Source: Lamellibrachia columna (Eukaryota > Annelida > Polychaeta > Sabellida > Siboglinidae). Taken from it: a DNA stretch of 64,000 bases. Position numbers and translations under genes: made by a program. The notes beneath the pieces are model-generated. The model saw only the letters and a list, made by a program, of their open reading frames with translations. It was not told the origin of the DNA and ran no database searches. Within the stretch, counting starts at the first letter, position 1, and each line of letters opens with the position of its first letter. Location: contig OY759273.1 in NCBI GenBank assembly GCA_963662155.1, positions 32,180,536 through 32,244,535 on the forward strand. The letters are read 5' to 3'. Below, piece by piece: positions 22,421 to 34,419 of the stretch.

Positions 22421-23262
22421 CTGTAAATTGTCTGGCAGTCCTATATCATACAGATGTAACATACATATACATATAAACATGTAAATTGTCTGGCAGTCCT
22501 ATATCATACAGATGTAACATACATATAAACATGTAAATTGTCTGGCAGTCCTATATCATACAGATGTAACATACATATAAACATGCAAATTGTCTGGCAG
22601 TCCTATATCATACAGATGTAACATACATATAAACATGCAAATTGTCTGGCAGTCCTATATCATACAGATGTAACATACATATAAACATGCAAATTGTCTG
22701 GCAGTCCTATATCATACAGATGTAACATACATATAAACATGCAAATTGTCTGGCAGTCCTATATCATACAGATGTAACATACATATAAACATGTAAATTG
22801 TCTGGCAGTCCTATATCATACAGATGTAACATGCATATAAACATGTAAATTGTCTGGCAGTCCTATATCATACAGATGTAACATACATATAAACATGTAA
22901 ATTGTCTGGCAGTCCTATATCATACAGATGTAACATACATATAAACATGTAAATTGTCTGGCAGTCCTATATCATACAGATGTAACATACATATAAACAT
23001 GTAAATTGTCTGCCAGTCCTATATCATACAGATGTAACATACATATAAACATGTAAATTGTCTGCCAGTCCTATATCATACAGATGTAACATACATATAA
23101 ACATGTAAATTGTCTGGCAGTCCTATATCATACAGATGTAACATACATATAAACATGTTAATTGTCTGGCAGTCCTATATCATACAGATGTAACATACAT
23201 ATAAACATGTAAATTGTCTGCCAGTCCTATATCATACAGATGTAACATACATATAAACGTGT
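22420..23262. repeat. minisatellite, 52-bp unit (~16 copies)
   Basis: Unit of TGTAAATTGTCTGGCAGTCC, TATATCATACAGATGTAACA and TACATATAAACA. Units are nearly identical; GGCAG/GCCAG and TGTAAA/TGCAAA variants form short blocks. It starts at the right end of the SINE. Confidence 0.95.
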
Positions 23263-23343
23263 AAAATGTGGCCTTTAAGTGACAAGGAGGGGTATTACAT
23301 TTTTGTAAATAATATACATTTTAGCAATCAGTAAAAAGTATAT

Positions 23344-23344
<1 letters not shown>

Positions 23345-23420
<76 letters not shown>

Positions 23421-23430
23421 CATATATATA
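23345..23430. repeat. (TA)n microsatellite
   Basis: About 40 TA dinucleotides with a few CATA interruptions at the right end. Confidence 0.98.
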
Positions 23431-24399
23431 TGAAATTTGTCTAAATGATTCATACATTGCTTGTGGCAGTTATGATTTGGTCTAATTATATTGATCCTGC
23501 ATGCAAATGTTGTTAAATTGTTTTTTATACCCCCAGCCCGCAATAAGTGTGAAAATTCACATAATATATTAGGTCACAAAAACAATCTTGCAACTTGGTC
23601 TTGAAAGGTATAACTGTTATGTTTACACAGCAATGTTGTCCAGTGACAGCTTGTCATAAAAAGTGTATTTGTAATTCAATAACTAATTGTAACTGTTTTT
23701 AGTATTTGAATAAAAAAAAATTGCTAAACAAATAGTTTGCACTCAGTCGATAAAATAATTAACTGTTATTATGATTTAAAATATAAATCTCTTGCGCAAA
23801 GTTTTTTTTAGATTTTTTCAAAATCATTGAAAAATTGCATTATTTTCTAAAATTCTAGTAGGCCTATAATTCGAGGCTCTAACCAAGTGACAATAACAGT
23901 GGTGTCAATGCCGTATACATTATCAAGTAAATAACATAAATAATAACAATATAAAACAGATGGTATTGATTTTGTAGTGAATTCAATTCAGAGAGATGTA
24001 AACAAGTCACAATTTTTTCTGTAGACTCGCTCTCAGTGTCACAAATCCGTCAAACTTCACAATTTTGCATATGACTAAAACCACATTTCGTGTTCGAGCA
24101 GAATAACGATGTTTTCCCCACATACTAACTTCAACCTATAGAACACGTTTAAAACATTAACATATTCCGAGGAATTGACTAATTTATGCTACTTGCATTA
24201 TAAACACACCTATGCCATCTAATAAAAAAATTTCACCTTTATTTCGGTCCAGCTTCGATAAAAAAAGATGACTAAGAGAGTTAACTTACCACTTTCAAAG
24301 GTGCCTTCAAAGCTGACGAAAATTAATGGAAACAGCCGTCAAAAAAGAGGCAAAACAAAACGTGAACGAGATTCCAGTAATTGCCGCGGCGCTAATTAT
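23431..24399. other. AT-rich non-coding, nothing recognised
   Basis: No open frame, repeat or RNA gene recognised. Confidence 0.45.
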
Positions 24400-25735
24400 T
24401 AATGGATTTGGGGTGACTTCAGCATTGATGTTACACTGCTGGTTCGCTTGTAGTCTTTGCATACAAAGTGGACTGATCATCTTTGGACTCTCTCGATTTG
24501 TTCTTTATGTTCCTGTGTGTAGGGGTCCCACATTGTCAATGGGTATTCAAGGTGTGGGCGAACAAGAGTTGCGGACATGAATAAAGGTTACGTCTAATAA
24601 ATCCCAGGCACTATTTGCTTTGGCCATAATAGTGTTGACACGATTCCCCCACTTGAGGTTGTGGGTGATTTCCCCACCTAAGTATGAGTGAGATGTTTCT
24701 TGTAATGTTATGTATTTCAAGATTTAACAAGATTTGCCATCCAAGCCAAATGCCCAGATGGCAAGTGGACAAGGAAGCCATTGGCTTATTGAGAGTCCAA
24801 CAATGTTCATCATCTACGTGTCACCCGCCCTCCTGAGATATGTGTCAACTTTGTTTTTAAACATATTCACGCTGCTAGCAGTTATAAAAAATTTCAATTG
24901 TTTGGGTGACATAGCATGTGACAGACGTAATACAAAGCATGTTGAAGTATTAAATCTCATCTGCTATGTATCCTGTCATTTGGAAAGGGTGTTGAGATCT
25001 GACTGGCATTGCTGGAAATCTGGTGAGCATCTAATTTGGGTATAAATGACGCAATCATGGGCAAATAGTCTGACTGTGGAGTTGATGTTATTTGGCAAAT
25101 CATTAATATACGTAAGAAAAAGTAAAGAACCGAGCAGTGTTCCCCTGACTTGATCCACTCCGAATTCTCTCCATCTACAACTACAGCTTCATTTTAGTGA
25201 GGACATTTGAAATCCAATTGAATGCGCTGCCAGTGATACCATAGTTGTTGATTTTATGAAGTAACCATCTGTGCGGTACCGTATCGAAGGTTTCGAGAAA
25301 TCCACAAATTAATTACCATGTCTATCTGGATCCAATTGTCAAGGGATTGTGCCAGGTCATGGAAAGTCTACATAAATTGGGTCTCGCAAGAGTGATGTTT
25401 GTGGAATCCGTGCTGTTTGTTGGCCAAGATATTATAATGATCAAGATGTTGCATAATGTTGCTATACAGGATGTGCTCAAGCACCTTACAACATATGGAA
25501 GTAAACGAGACAAGTTGATATTTACTAGGTGTAGATCTCTCCTTTTTGAAAACTGGCTCAGATCTCGTTTTTGAAGACTGGCTCAGGTCTCCTTTTTGAA
25601 GACTGGCTCAGGTCTCCTTTTTGAAGACTGGCTTATTGCCAACATATCTCCATATGTTGCCAATGAGCCAGTCTGATGGAACTACTCCTATGTTTAGAGA
25701 CTTGCTAAGTTTTAAGGCCTGTACAACACACCTAC
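24400..25735 (-). pseudogene. second LINE family: reverse-transcriptase remnant, split by copy B
   Basis: Minus-strand frames give FTSICCKVLEHILYS-like text, QHGF, AFDTVPHRWLLHKINNYGI, GSLLFLTYINDLPNNINSTV, FAHDCVIYTQIRCSPDF and, after an interruption, SYLGGEITHNLKWGNRVNTI and WDPYTQEHKEQIERVQR. These follow the order of a Jockey-superfamily reverse transcriptase from a family distinct from copies A-G. The active-site FADD reads FAHD, removing one catalytic Asp. Many frame shifts are present, plus a small internal 25-bp tandem repeat at 25550-25640. The 167-bp LINE copy B sits between the palm and C-terminal parts. Confidence 0.75.
24718..24885 (-). mobile_element. CR1-like LINE copy B (very short, 3' end only)
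   Basis: Carries the family 3' tail (CAAGATTTAACAAGATTTG on the plus strand), the 3' UTR, and the last codons of ORF2 (ASSVNMFKNKV reversed). It interrupts the older LINE remnant at 24400-25735. Confidence 0.85.
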
Positions 25736-27145
25736 ATATATAGGTATTAGAGAAGTTTGAAGATTCTAACTTGATTAGTTCATGAGATACTGATCTTCAA
25801 AGTTGGTAACACAACAGTGAAATACAGGCAGCTTCTCTGTACACCTACGCTATGGTCTCTTCCTCCTCATTCTCAAATTTTGCATGGACAATTAGCAAAT
25901 TCAGCAAATTTCAGATACATAACTTGAAAAATTCTCAAGTTAGAGGCACATGAAAACATAACAAATAATGGCTAAGATTTTAGGCACTTACCCCTGTTCA
26001 CATTATACTAGGACATTACACTGACAATTTGCATGTAAATGCTTAGTTCTTTGGCAAAAGTGCTCAAGTATAGCCACTCAGTCATTGGTTAAAATTTAAG
26101 TAAATTCTGAGACATCAACCTTTTGACCATTTTGTTGATTTCACATTGAATAACCCAAGTACATATAATCTAGAACTATGTATTCTGGAGTTTTTGCATT
26201 TCACAACAATATTTGCATCAATTTCTTATTAGAAGTGGAATAGGTAGTACAATTTGATATTGTGTTGTAATCTATTGATCAGATAAAAACAGAATGAATC
26301 CATCTGAAATAGTTTTTTTAACATGATGCCATTTGAATAGGGAATCCAAATATGGTGCATTACACAAGCATTGTACCTGCCTTTCATATAACAAATTAAT
26401 TGGAATTTTAGCTACATGGCCACATAGCATTTTTGGCTGCAAATATAGGCCACTTTTCACTATATACTACTAATTTGGAGATAAACTAATCAAGATAGAA
26501 ACTTCAAACTTCTCATATTTTATTGTTGAAATATGGGTCTAAAATCAATATTTGGCTCAATTTCGCACATAACGTCAATGGCGGATTGTGGGAGAACTAA
26601 TATACAGAAGTAGGACTCTAGTATGTTACTATCTACATATAGTGGAGAATAAGCTTGCAACATCTAACACAAATAATTTTTGGTATTTTAAGTAGCACAA
26701 GAAATTTTCATGATTTCCGAAAATTGTCAAAAATGACAGATTGCATCAAATTTGAAATGGTCATAACTCAGAAACTATTCGAACTACAATCCTATTGTTT
26801 TACAAGTGTGGTTATGGTTTGACATGGGTGGTTATACTGATATGTGGATTAACTGGTAACATTTTGGTTGAATTCAAAAATATGAGTGCAACAAGACTTT
26901 TTAATGTGGTTGATATGAGACGGAATGCCCCCAGCTACTACAGTAACAGTAGAACTACTGTAGTTAGCTTTTTATGATTTTTCAATTGTTGTTTGTTGGG
27001 ATGCAGCGACAATCTGTCACTTCACTTTTCATTTGGTTTTTTAATGTTCTTAATAACTTGGTTTGATAAGCAATATTTTTTTTCATTACTGTTTCTGGGA
27101 TATCATTTACAATATCAATCCTTACTGATTCTTCCAGGTTCTCAT
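25736..27145. other. AT-rich non-coding, nothing recognised
   Basis: No domain recognised; open frames are short and unsupported. Confidence 0.45.
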
Positions 27146-27146
27146 C

Positions 27147-27345
27147 TTGCTATTTAGGCCTTTATGCCTCTTGTGCCAGATCTTTCACTTATGGCTATTT
27201 AGGCCTGTATGCCTCTTGTGCCAGATCTTTCACTTATGGCTATTTAGGCCTGTATGCCTCTTGTGCCAGATCTTTCATTTATGGCTATTTAGGCCTGTAT
27301 GCCTCTTGTGCCAGATCTTTCACTTATGGCTATTGTCAGGTCTGA
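27147..27345. repeat. minisatellite, 45-bp unit (~4 copies)
   Basis: Unit of GCCAGATCTTTCACTTATGG, CTATTTAGGCCTGTATGCCT and CTTGT. The 86-residue frame across it is a repeat artefact. Confidence 0.95.
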
Positions 27346-27788
27346 TTTTGCGCATGCTTCTGACAATTTCCAGGATAGGGGTGGAGCAGTGTTATCTGGT
27401 TAGATAGGTTGGTTTCGCCACAACTTGTTAATTTTCCCCTCAAAAGATTGAACAAGATTTAACAAGATTGCCATCCCAAACAACAAGTTCCAGATGGCAA
27501 GTGGACAAGGAAGCCATTGGCTTCTCGAGAGTCCAACAATTTTATCATCTGTGTATAGCCTGCCCTTGTCAGGTATCTGTCAATTCTATTTTAAAACATA
27601 TTCACACTACTAGCATTAACACAATCATTTGGCAGTTTGTTCCATTCATTTATCACCCTCTGTGAGAAAGAGTACTTTCTCATGTCCAACCTACACTGCT
27701 CCTTAACTAATGCTGCTTTGTGTCCTCTGGTTCTACTGCCTTCTTTAAGTTTGAAGAACATATTCCTATCAACATCCTCATAACTATT

Positions 27789-29696
27789 CACTATGAATTT
27801 GAGATGAAGCTAGCAACAGAATCTAAGACTAACCCAAAAGCAGTATAGAAATATATGAACTCCAAAACCAAGAATCGGGAAGGTGTTTCAGATCTGAACA
27901 CAGACCCTAAAGATCCTAAATCTAGACTCACAGATTCTGATAGGGAAAAGGCAGATGTCTTAGGACATTTTTTACAAGTTTTTGCTATAGAGCCAGATGG
28001 TGATATCCCTCATATTCCACCAGTGAAGTTAAGGCACAACATGGAAGAATTGACTATTGATGAGGAAATTATAAAAAAAAGACTTGATAACCTTAATGTG
28101 TGTAAATCGGTAGGGCCAGATGGTGTTCATCCTAGGTTGTTGAAAGAGCTATCTAATCATCAATGTAAACCACTAGCTAGGCTATTTAATAATTCACTGG
28201 CTGTGGGTGAACTACCAAAGGAATGGAAACGGAAGGATCTCAGCCATATTTAAGAAGGATAATCGAAAAACGCAGGAAATTATAGACCAGTCAGCTTAAC
28301 AAGTATAATATGTAAATGTATGGAACAATGTGTCAAAGATCATATTGTCAATCATATGATTAGGAATAAATTATTTAGTACGCAACAATTTGGTTTTATT
28401 AAAGGTCGATCTACGGTACTCCAATTATTAAATGTTATTGACTCATGGACCAAAGCTTTAGATAGAGGGGAATCTGTAGACGTTGTATATTTGGACTTCA
28501 TGAAAGCATTTGACACCGTCTCTCACAAAAGATTGATAGGCAAACTTAAATCGTATGGTATAGAGTATTACACACTAAGATGGATCCAGGCGTTCTTGTC
28601 TGACCGGGTACAGCAGGTCAATGTAAATGGTACAAATTCTGAGTGGGCAAATATAACAAGTGGTATTCCACAGGGCAGTGTATTAGGGACGATCCTATCT
28701 GTTTTATACATAAATGATCTTCCTGAGAATATAGTTTCAAATGTATATATGTTTGCGGATGATACAAAGATTTTCAAAACGATTACTAGTCCACATGACC
28801 AGCATACACTACAGAACGACTTAGATTATTTAACATCTTGGTCAAGTAAATGGTTATTATGGTTCCACCCAGATAAATGTAATTTAATTCACGTAGGGAA
28901 AACAATACAGCAAGAGTATGCATACAACCAGAAGATAGATAATACTGCCTATGAATTAGGAGGAATAGAAGAACAAAAAGTCATTGGGGTTATTAATGAT
29001 TCAAACCTAGAATTTGATAAACACATCAACCAAAAAATAAACAAAGCAAATAGTATCATGGCAGTTATTAGAAGGTCCTTTACAACCCTAAATCAACATA
29101 ACTTTGTGCCGTTATATAAAGCTTTAGTTAGGAGTCATCTAGATTATGCAATATCAATATGGTCCCCTTATAAACAGAAATACAAAGATGCCATCGAAAA
29201 TGTGCAAAGACGTGCAACAAAACAGCTTCCTGGTATGAAGAATATTCCTTACGAGGAAAGACTTCAGAGATTGAAACTTCCTACACTTGCATATAGATGA
29301 ACTCGTGGTGATATGATTGAGGTATATAAACTGCTCCATGGGAAATATGACAGTGATGTATCTAACATTGTCAAGCTGCACAAAGACAGTGATACAAGGG
29401 AAGGAACAAGGGGTCATAGTTTTAAATTGTTTATAGAACGTGCTTGTACAAATGTTAGAAAAGAAAGCTTCTCACTTAGAGTTACCAGATTATGGAATGA
29501 TCTACCGGAAGTAGTTGTAACTGCCCCAAGTGTCAACTCATTTAAAAACCGCCTAGATAGACATTGGAGTACTGAGGAGTTTCTCTACAACTACATAGCT
29601 GCCTTGTCAGAAAGTCATAGAAAATTCCAAGGGAAAAAAAAGATCTGACCACCGAGGCCACCGCCTATGGTCAGGAAGAACCTAAGTAAACCTAAG
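27789..29696 (+). mobile_element. LINE copy E with 8-bp target-site duplication
   Basis: TAACTATT at 27781-27788 and again at 29697-29704 flanks the element. Its 3' end carries CCTAAGTAAACCTAAG, a short terminal repeat unlike the AAATCTTGTT tail of copies A-D and G, so it is a different family. It is 5'-truncated before the reverse-transcriptase domain and inserted into copy C. Confidence 0.85.
27790..29648 (+). pseudogene. LINE reverse transcriptase (copy E)
   Basis: ORF2 is open in three long pieces: 27855-28253, 28320-29300 and 29313-29648. The first has CKSVGPDGVHPRLLKEL. The second has QQFGFIKGRST, VYLDFMKAFDTVSHKR (Asp59 of that piece), SGIPQGSVLG and YMFADDTKIF (Asp147 and Asp148). 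The third has FSLRVTRLWNDLP. One frame shift lies near 28254-28315, in the stretch that should read KKDNRK then YRPVSLTS. Stops are TAG near 27847, probably a lost Trp, and TGA at 29298. So few lesions suggest a fairly recent copy, but without endonuclease it could not move by itself. Confidence 0.9.
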
Positions 29697-30120
29697 TAAC
29701 TATTTTAGACACTTCTATTTGGTTTCCTCTTAGTCTCCTGGTCTCTAGTGTTGTCAAACCACATTGTAATAAGCGGCTTTCATAACTAAGGTCTCTCAAT
29801 TCTGGAATCATTTTAGTTGCTCTTTGTTGTATTCTTTCTAGCTTGTCTATGTCCTTTTTACGATATGGCCTCCATGCTTGAATATAATATTCCAAATGTG
29901 GTCTAACTATTGCTTTGTACAGGGGGACAATTAGCTGTTTCTCCTTATATGTGATAGTTCTCCTAATTAGCCCTAGAATTTGATTTCCTTTCGAAGCAGC
30001 AATCCCACATTGCTTTGAAACTTTCATGTCAGCACTAAATGTTACTCCTAAGTCTTTTTCTTGTGTGGTTCTACCTAGTACAGATGTTCTACCTAGTACA
30101 GATGTGTTTATCAAATTCTA

Positions 30121-31525
30121 GGTTTGAAAAGGGTTTGAGAAATAAGTCAGAGAATTACAGACCAGTGAGTTTAACGTCAGTGATTTGTAAATTATTAAAA
30201 AGGTTAATTAAATACCATATGGTGGACTTCCTCGTTAAGCATAAATTATTAAATTCATCTCAACATGGATTCCTAAAAGCGAGGTCATGCTTAACAAATA
30301 TGTTATGTTTTTTGGAAGAAATTACTAAGTGGATAGACGTGGGATCGCCAGTAGATATTATCTACTTAGATTTTCAGAAAGCCTTTGACAAAGTGCCACA
30401 TCAAAGATTACTACTTAAATTAAAAGCCCATGGTATCGGGGATAGCATAACTGACTGGATAGAACAATGGCTGACTGACAGAAGACAACGAGTTGTAGTA
30501 GATGGAGAAGTTTCAAATTGGAAATCGGTTTTGAGTGGGGTACCTCAAGGATCAGTATTAGGACCTATATTATTCTTAATTTATATCAATGACTTGGACG
30601 ACAGTATAACAAGTAACGTACTGAAATTTGCGGATGACACAAAACTGTTTAGAAAGGTTAATACTGATGGTGATAAACAACATTTACAAAACGATCTAGA
30701 CAGATTAGTGAAATGGTCTGAGAAATGGCAGATGCTGTTCAATTTTGGGAAATGTAAATGCCTACATACAGGACATGGGAACTTGAATGTATACTTTAAA
30801 ATGGGAGATACTGTTCTGGGTACTACTGTAAAAGAAAAGGACTTAGGAGTTACAATAAGCGCTGATATGAAAGTTTCAGAGCAGTGTGGTATTGCAGCTT
30901 CAAAGGGTAATCAAATTCTTGGATTGATTAGAAGAAACATAACATACAAGGGAAAAAAGTTAATTATACCTCTTTATAAAGCAATAGTTAGACCTCATTT
31001 AGAATACTGTATACAAGCATGGAGACCATATCATAAGAAGGATATAGATACGCTTGAACGCATACAAAGGAGAGCAACTAAAATGATTCCAGAACTTAGA
31101 GACCTTAGTTATGAAGAATGCCTGAAAGAATGTGGTTTAACAACTCTAGAGACAAGGAGGTTAAGAGGAGATCAGATTGAAGTTTTTAAGATATTGAATG
31201 GGTATGAAAATATTGATAGAAATATGTTTTTCTCACTCAAGAAGGATAGCAGAACTAGAGGACATGAGGTAAAATTAGTAAAGGATCAATGTAGATTGGA
31301 CATCAGGAAGCACTCGTTCTCACAGAGGACAATAAATGAATGGAACAAATTGTCTACAGATTGTGTAACTGCTAGCAGCGTGAATATGTTTAAAAACAAG
31401 GTTGACACATATCTCAGGAGGGCGGGTTATAAGTAGATGAACATTGTTGGACTCTCGATAAGCCAATGGCTTCCTTGTCCACTTGCCATCTGGGCCTTTG
31501 GCTTGGATGGCAAATCTTGTTAAAT
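30121..31525 (+). mobile_element. CR1-like LINE copy D, 5'-truncated, inserted in copy C
   Basis: It starts abruptly in the reverse transcriptase at TTTGAAAAGGG and ends with the 3' UTR and AAATCTTGTTAAATC tail. On both sides the sequence is copy C on the other strand: TTGTGTGGTTCTACC to the left and CCCCATTTTAT to the right. No clean target-site duplication is visible; about ten filler bases lie at the left junction. Confidence 0.85.
30122..31436 (+). pseudogene. LINE reverse transcriptase (copy D), intact from truncation to stop
   Basis: About 438 residues of uninterrupted ORF2 end at the natural stop after LRRAGYK. Motifs in order are KSENYRPVSLTSVICK, SSQHGFLKARSCLTN, YLDFQKAFDKVPHQR, SGVPQGSVLGPILFLIYIND, KFADDTKLF, and in the C-terminal region GLIRRN, LYKAIVRPHLEYC and SFSQRTINEWNKL. 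All three catalytic Asp residues are present. It is nearly identical to copies A and G, marking these three as a young subfamily. The open frame extends upstream to 30039 by chance through copy C sequence; that part is not LINE protein. Endonuclease and ORF1 are missing. Confidence 0.92.
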
Positions 31526-33085
31526 CCCCCATTTTATATTCTTCGTCCATGTTTCCATGTCCTATGTGTATGACATTTACCATTCCCAAAATTGAATAAC
31601 ATTTGCCATTTTTCTGACCACTTAACTAATTTATCTAGATCATCCTGTAAACTTTGTTTATCTGTATTATTAGTAACCTTTCTGAATACTTTTGTGTCAT
31701 CTGCAAATTTGAGTACTTTGCTAGATATGTCTTCTTCCAAAACATTTATATATATATATATATATATTAAAAAGAGTATAGGGCCTAATAATGATCCCTA
31801 TGGTACCCCACTCAAAAGAGATTTCCAGCTTGAAATATCACCATCTACTATTACTCTCTGTCTTCTGTGTGTAAACCACTTTTATATCCAGTTGATTACA
31901 TCATTACCTATACCATGGGCTTTTAGTTTAAGTAACGGTCTTTGATGTGGCACTTTATCGAAAGCTTTCTGAAAATCTAAGTAGACAACATCCACTGGTG
32001 ACCCGTCATCTGCCCACTTTGTAATTTCTTCCAAAAACATAAGAGATTAGTTAGACATGACCTTGCTTTTAGGAACCCATGTTGAGAAGTATTTATTAAT
32101 TGATGTTTTACAAGGAATTCCACCATGTGGTCTCTAATTAATGTTTCAAGTAATTTACATACAACTGATGTTAAACTCACTGGTCTGTAATTTTCTGGCT
32201 TGTTCCTCGATCCCTTCTTAAATAGTGGTGTAATGTTTGCTTCTTTCCATTCTGAAGCAACTATTCCTAAGTTAAACACGTTTGCAAGTGGTGTACTAAT
32301 TTGCTCAACAATTTCCTTAAGCAGTTTTGGTGGTATCCCGTGAACTCCAGGTGATTTATTATCTTTCATCTTCTTAATTTTCTTTGCTATCATAATCATT
32401 TTCAGGAGTTACAAACAACTGCCCTAAATGTTCTGATTTATCACCCTAAAATTTAGTAACTGGAACTTGAAGTGAGCTGATATCTTCTGTGGTAAAAACT
32501 GAGCTGGAATACTCATTGGGGACCGCTGCCATTAGAAACCCATCTGAAATTATGTTTTCACTGTTGTTTTCCAGTGGTCTGACCTTATCTCAAACTTTCG
32601 GTTTACTTCTTACATAAGCATAGAAACTCTTGCTGTCATTTTTTATATTACCTGCAAATTTTTTTTCAAAGGTTCTTTTGGATTTTCTAATTTCAGTTGT
32701 AGCTAGGTTAAGTGCCTCTTTGTAGTTTGTGTAGTCTTCTACATTTCCAGTGTGTTTATATACCCCCACAGCATCTGTTTGTGAGCAATTTTTCTAATAG
32801 CCTCTTTTGACAGGTGTTTCTTCCTGGACCTTTCCCTTGTTTTCTTAATGGAACAAATTTCTCAGTAATGCCCTCAATCTCATATTTAAAACAAGTCCAG
32901 CATTCTGTTGCCATCTTGTTCTTCAGCAAGTTATTCCAATCGATATTTGCTAGATATGTTCTCATCTCTTTATATTTGCCTTTGTTGAAGTTCCTCCTCC
33001 GTTGTTTTTTATATGTAGTCCCTGTTTTTACTTTTATATTAAAATGGATCTGATTATGGTCACCAAAGGTTCGTGTATTTTAACG
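31526..33085 (-). pseudogene. LINE ORF2, endonuclease end to reverse transcriptase (copy C)
   Basis: Minus-strand frames give DHNQIHFN (the endonuclease SDH region with the Ser lost), MRTYLANIDWNNLLKNKM, MKDNKSPGVHGIPPKLLKEI, KPENYRPVSLTSVVCKLLE, SSKVLKFADDTKVF and KWSEKWQMLFNFGN. An in-frame (TA)n run at 31746-31768 sits where IYIND should be, replacing it with a Tyr-Ile repeat. Several frame shifts and stops are present. An 18-bp duplication in the adjoining piece (30070-30106) repeats TSVLGR. Confidence 0.85.
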
Positions 33086-33089
33086 ATTG

Positions 33090-34371
33090 GATAGATGGAG
33101 CCACAGACTGTGCGAAGCTGTTCCAGTCGTCTGTGCATCAGTGTAAAAAAATACAAGTTTTTAAAAAATATTTTTAGGTGATGTCTCTCAACATAACTAA
33201 TTAAACTAGATGAAACCGAAGCATCGTATGTGATGTCCTTGTTAATGTCTTATATATATATATATAATTATATCATGTTTCCTCTGAGTTGACAGTAAGC
33301 CAGAGTTGGTCATTTTAGCCTCTGCAGGCGCTCTTTATAGTCAAGGTATTTAGTCGGGAATTAATTTGGCAGCTCTACACTGGATGTTTTCAAGGGCTGT
33401 GATGTGCTTCAATAGTAATGGAGTCCAGACTTGATTAGCATATTCTATGTGTGGGCGGACAAGGGACTTTACAATTGTTGTGAAGCACTGTTCATCCATG
33501 TGGTCGAAGGTACGTCGTATTATGACCATCATTGAGTTGGCTTTGTTTTTCGTAATTTTTATATGTGATTTTCCGATTCTCATGTGGCCACACTTACTTG
33601 GGTGGAATGTCAAGAGTGATCAATCTGTCCAGGATTTGGCAATAATCAGGTCTTGTTGTAGTCTTATGCAGTCATCCTGAGCATAGGTTGGGTGGAAAAG
33701 CTTCATATCGTCGGCAAACATTAAGATGTCTGAGGTGTTTACAATATTAGGTAAGTCATTGATGAAAATTATAAAAAGTAGAGGGACAATAAAAAAAGTC
33801 GGTGATGTGGCACTTTATCAAATGCTTTCATAAAATCACAGCATATTACGTTGATACAATCTCCATTGTCTGTTGTCTCGGTCCAAATGTCAAATACTTT
33901 AAACAGCCGTAGAACTGTGGATCTACCCTTGATAAAACCTGTTTGTTACTGAGCAGGTCTTTATTAATCATGCGTTGAATTATTGCCTCCAATATTTTCC
34001 CTACTACGCTGGTCAGACTGACTGGTCTGTAGTTCTGAGCTTGTTGCTTGTTTCCCTTCTTGTGTATTGCAAATACGTTTGTCTTTTTCCAATGTGTGCA
34101 ATGTGTGGGTAGCATGCCTGTTGTCAGTGATGTCTTTAAATATGATGGATAGTGGTGTGCTGATAATATCTGTCAATTCATTTAGGACACGAGGATGAAG
34201 ACCGTCAGGTCCTGGTGATTTGTATGTCTAGCTTCATCAGTGGGTCGATAGTGCAAGTCTCAATAGTATTAAAACGTCATGTTGTTTCTTCAGGAATGTC
34301 TCCATCTGACTCTGGTATATACCGAAGAGAAATAATCTGCCAACACTTACGCTTTTTCCAAGTCAGCCTTT
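33090..34371 (-). pseudogene. LINE reverse transcriptase (copy F), internally deleted
   Basis: Frames in order give ADYFSSVYT, NYRPVSLTSVVGKILEAIIQ, ICCDFMKAFDKVPHH, then directly PLLFIIFINDLPN, LMFADDMKLFHPT, LTFHPSKCGHMRIGKSHIKI and RRTFDHMDEQC. About 60 residues normally lying between KVPHH and PLLF are missing; otherwise the FADD motif survives. The extreme C-terminus can be traced as DDWNSFAQSV near 33110-33140. A (TA)n run at 33250-33270 interrupts it. Confidence 0.75.
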
Positions 34372-34419
34372 GTTAGATCATTGGTGTAATCTATGTTTTT
34401 TATCATGTTAAAACACTAA

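Larger units (their letters stand above)
27446..33090 (-). mobile_element. CR1-like LINE copy C, split by two later insertions
   Basis: Copy C is read from right to left in three pieces. 33090-31526 holds the end of the endonuclease and most of the reverse transcriptase, 30120-29705 its C-terminal part, and 27788-27446 the last codons and 3' tail. The gap at 30121-31525 is copy D (same family, plus strand). The gap at 27789-29696 is copy E (another family, plus strand). C is clearly diverged from A, D and G, so it is the older host. It is 5'-truncated in the endonuclease. Confidence 0.85.

Noticed and set aside
30039..30121. Extended N-terminus of the 465-codon LINE frame
   Set aside because: The first ~28 codons are antisense copy C sequence; the LINE D protein begins only at about 30122.
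30060..31530. Twin-priming inversion of a single LINE at the C/D head-to-head junction
   Set aside because: C resumes on the far side of D and is a more diverged subfamily with its own 3' end, so D is a separate nested insertion.
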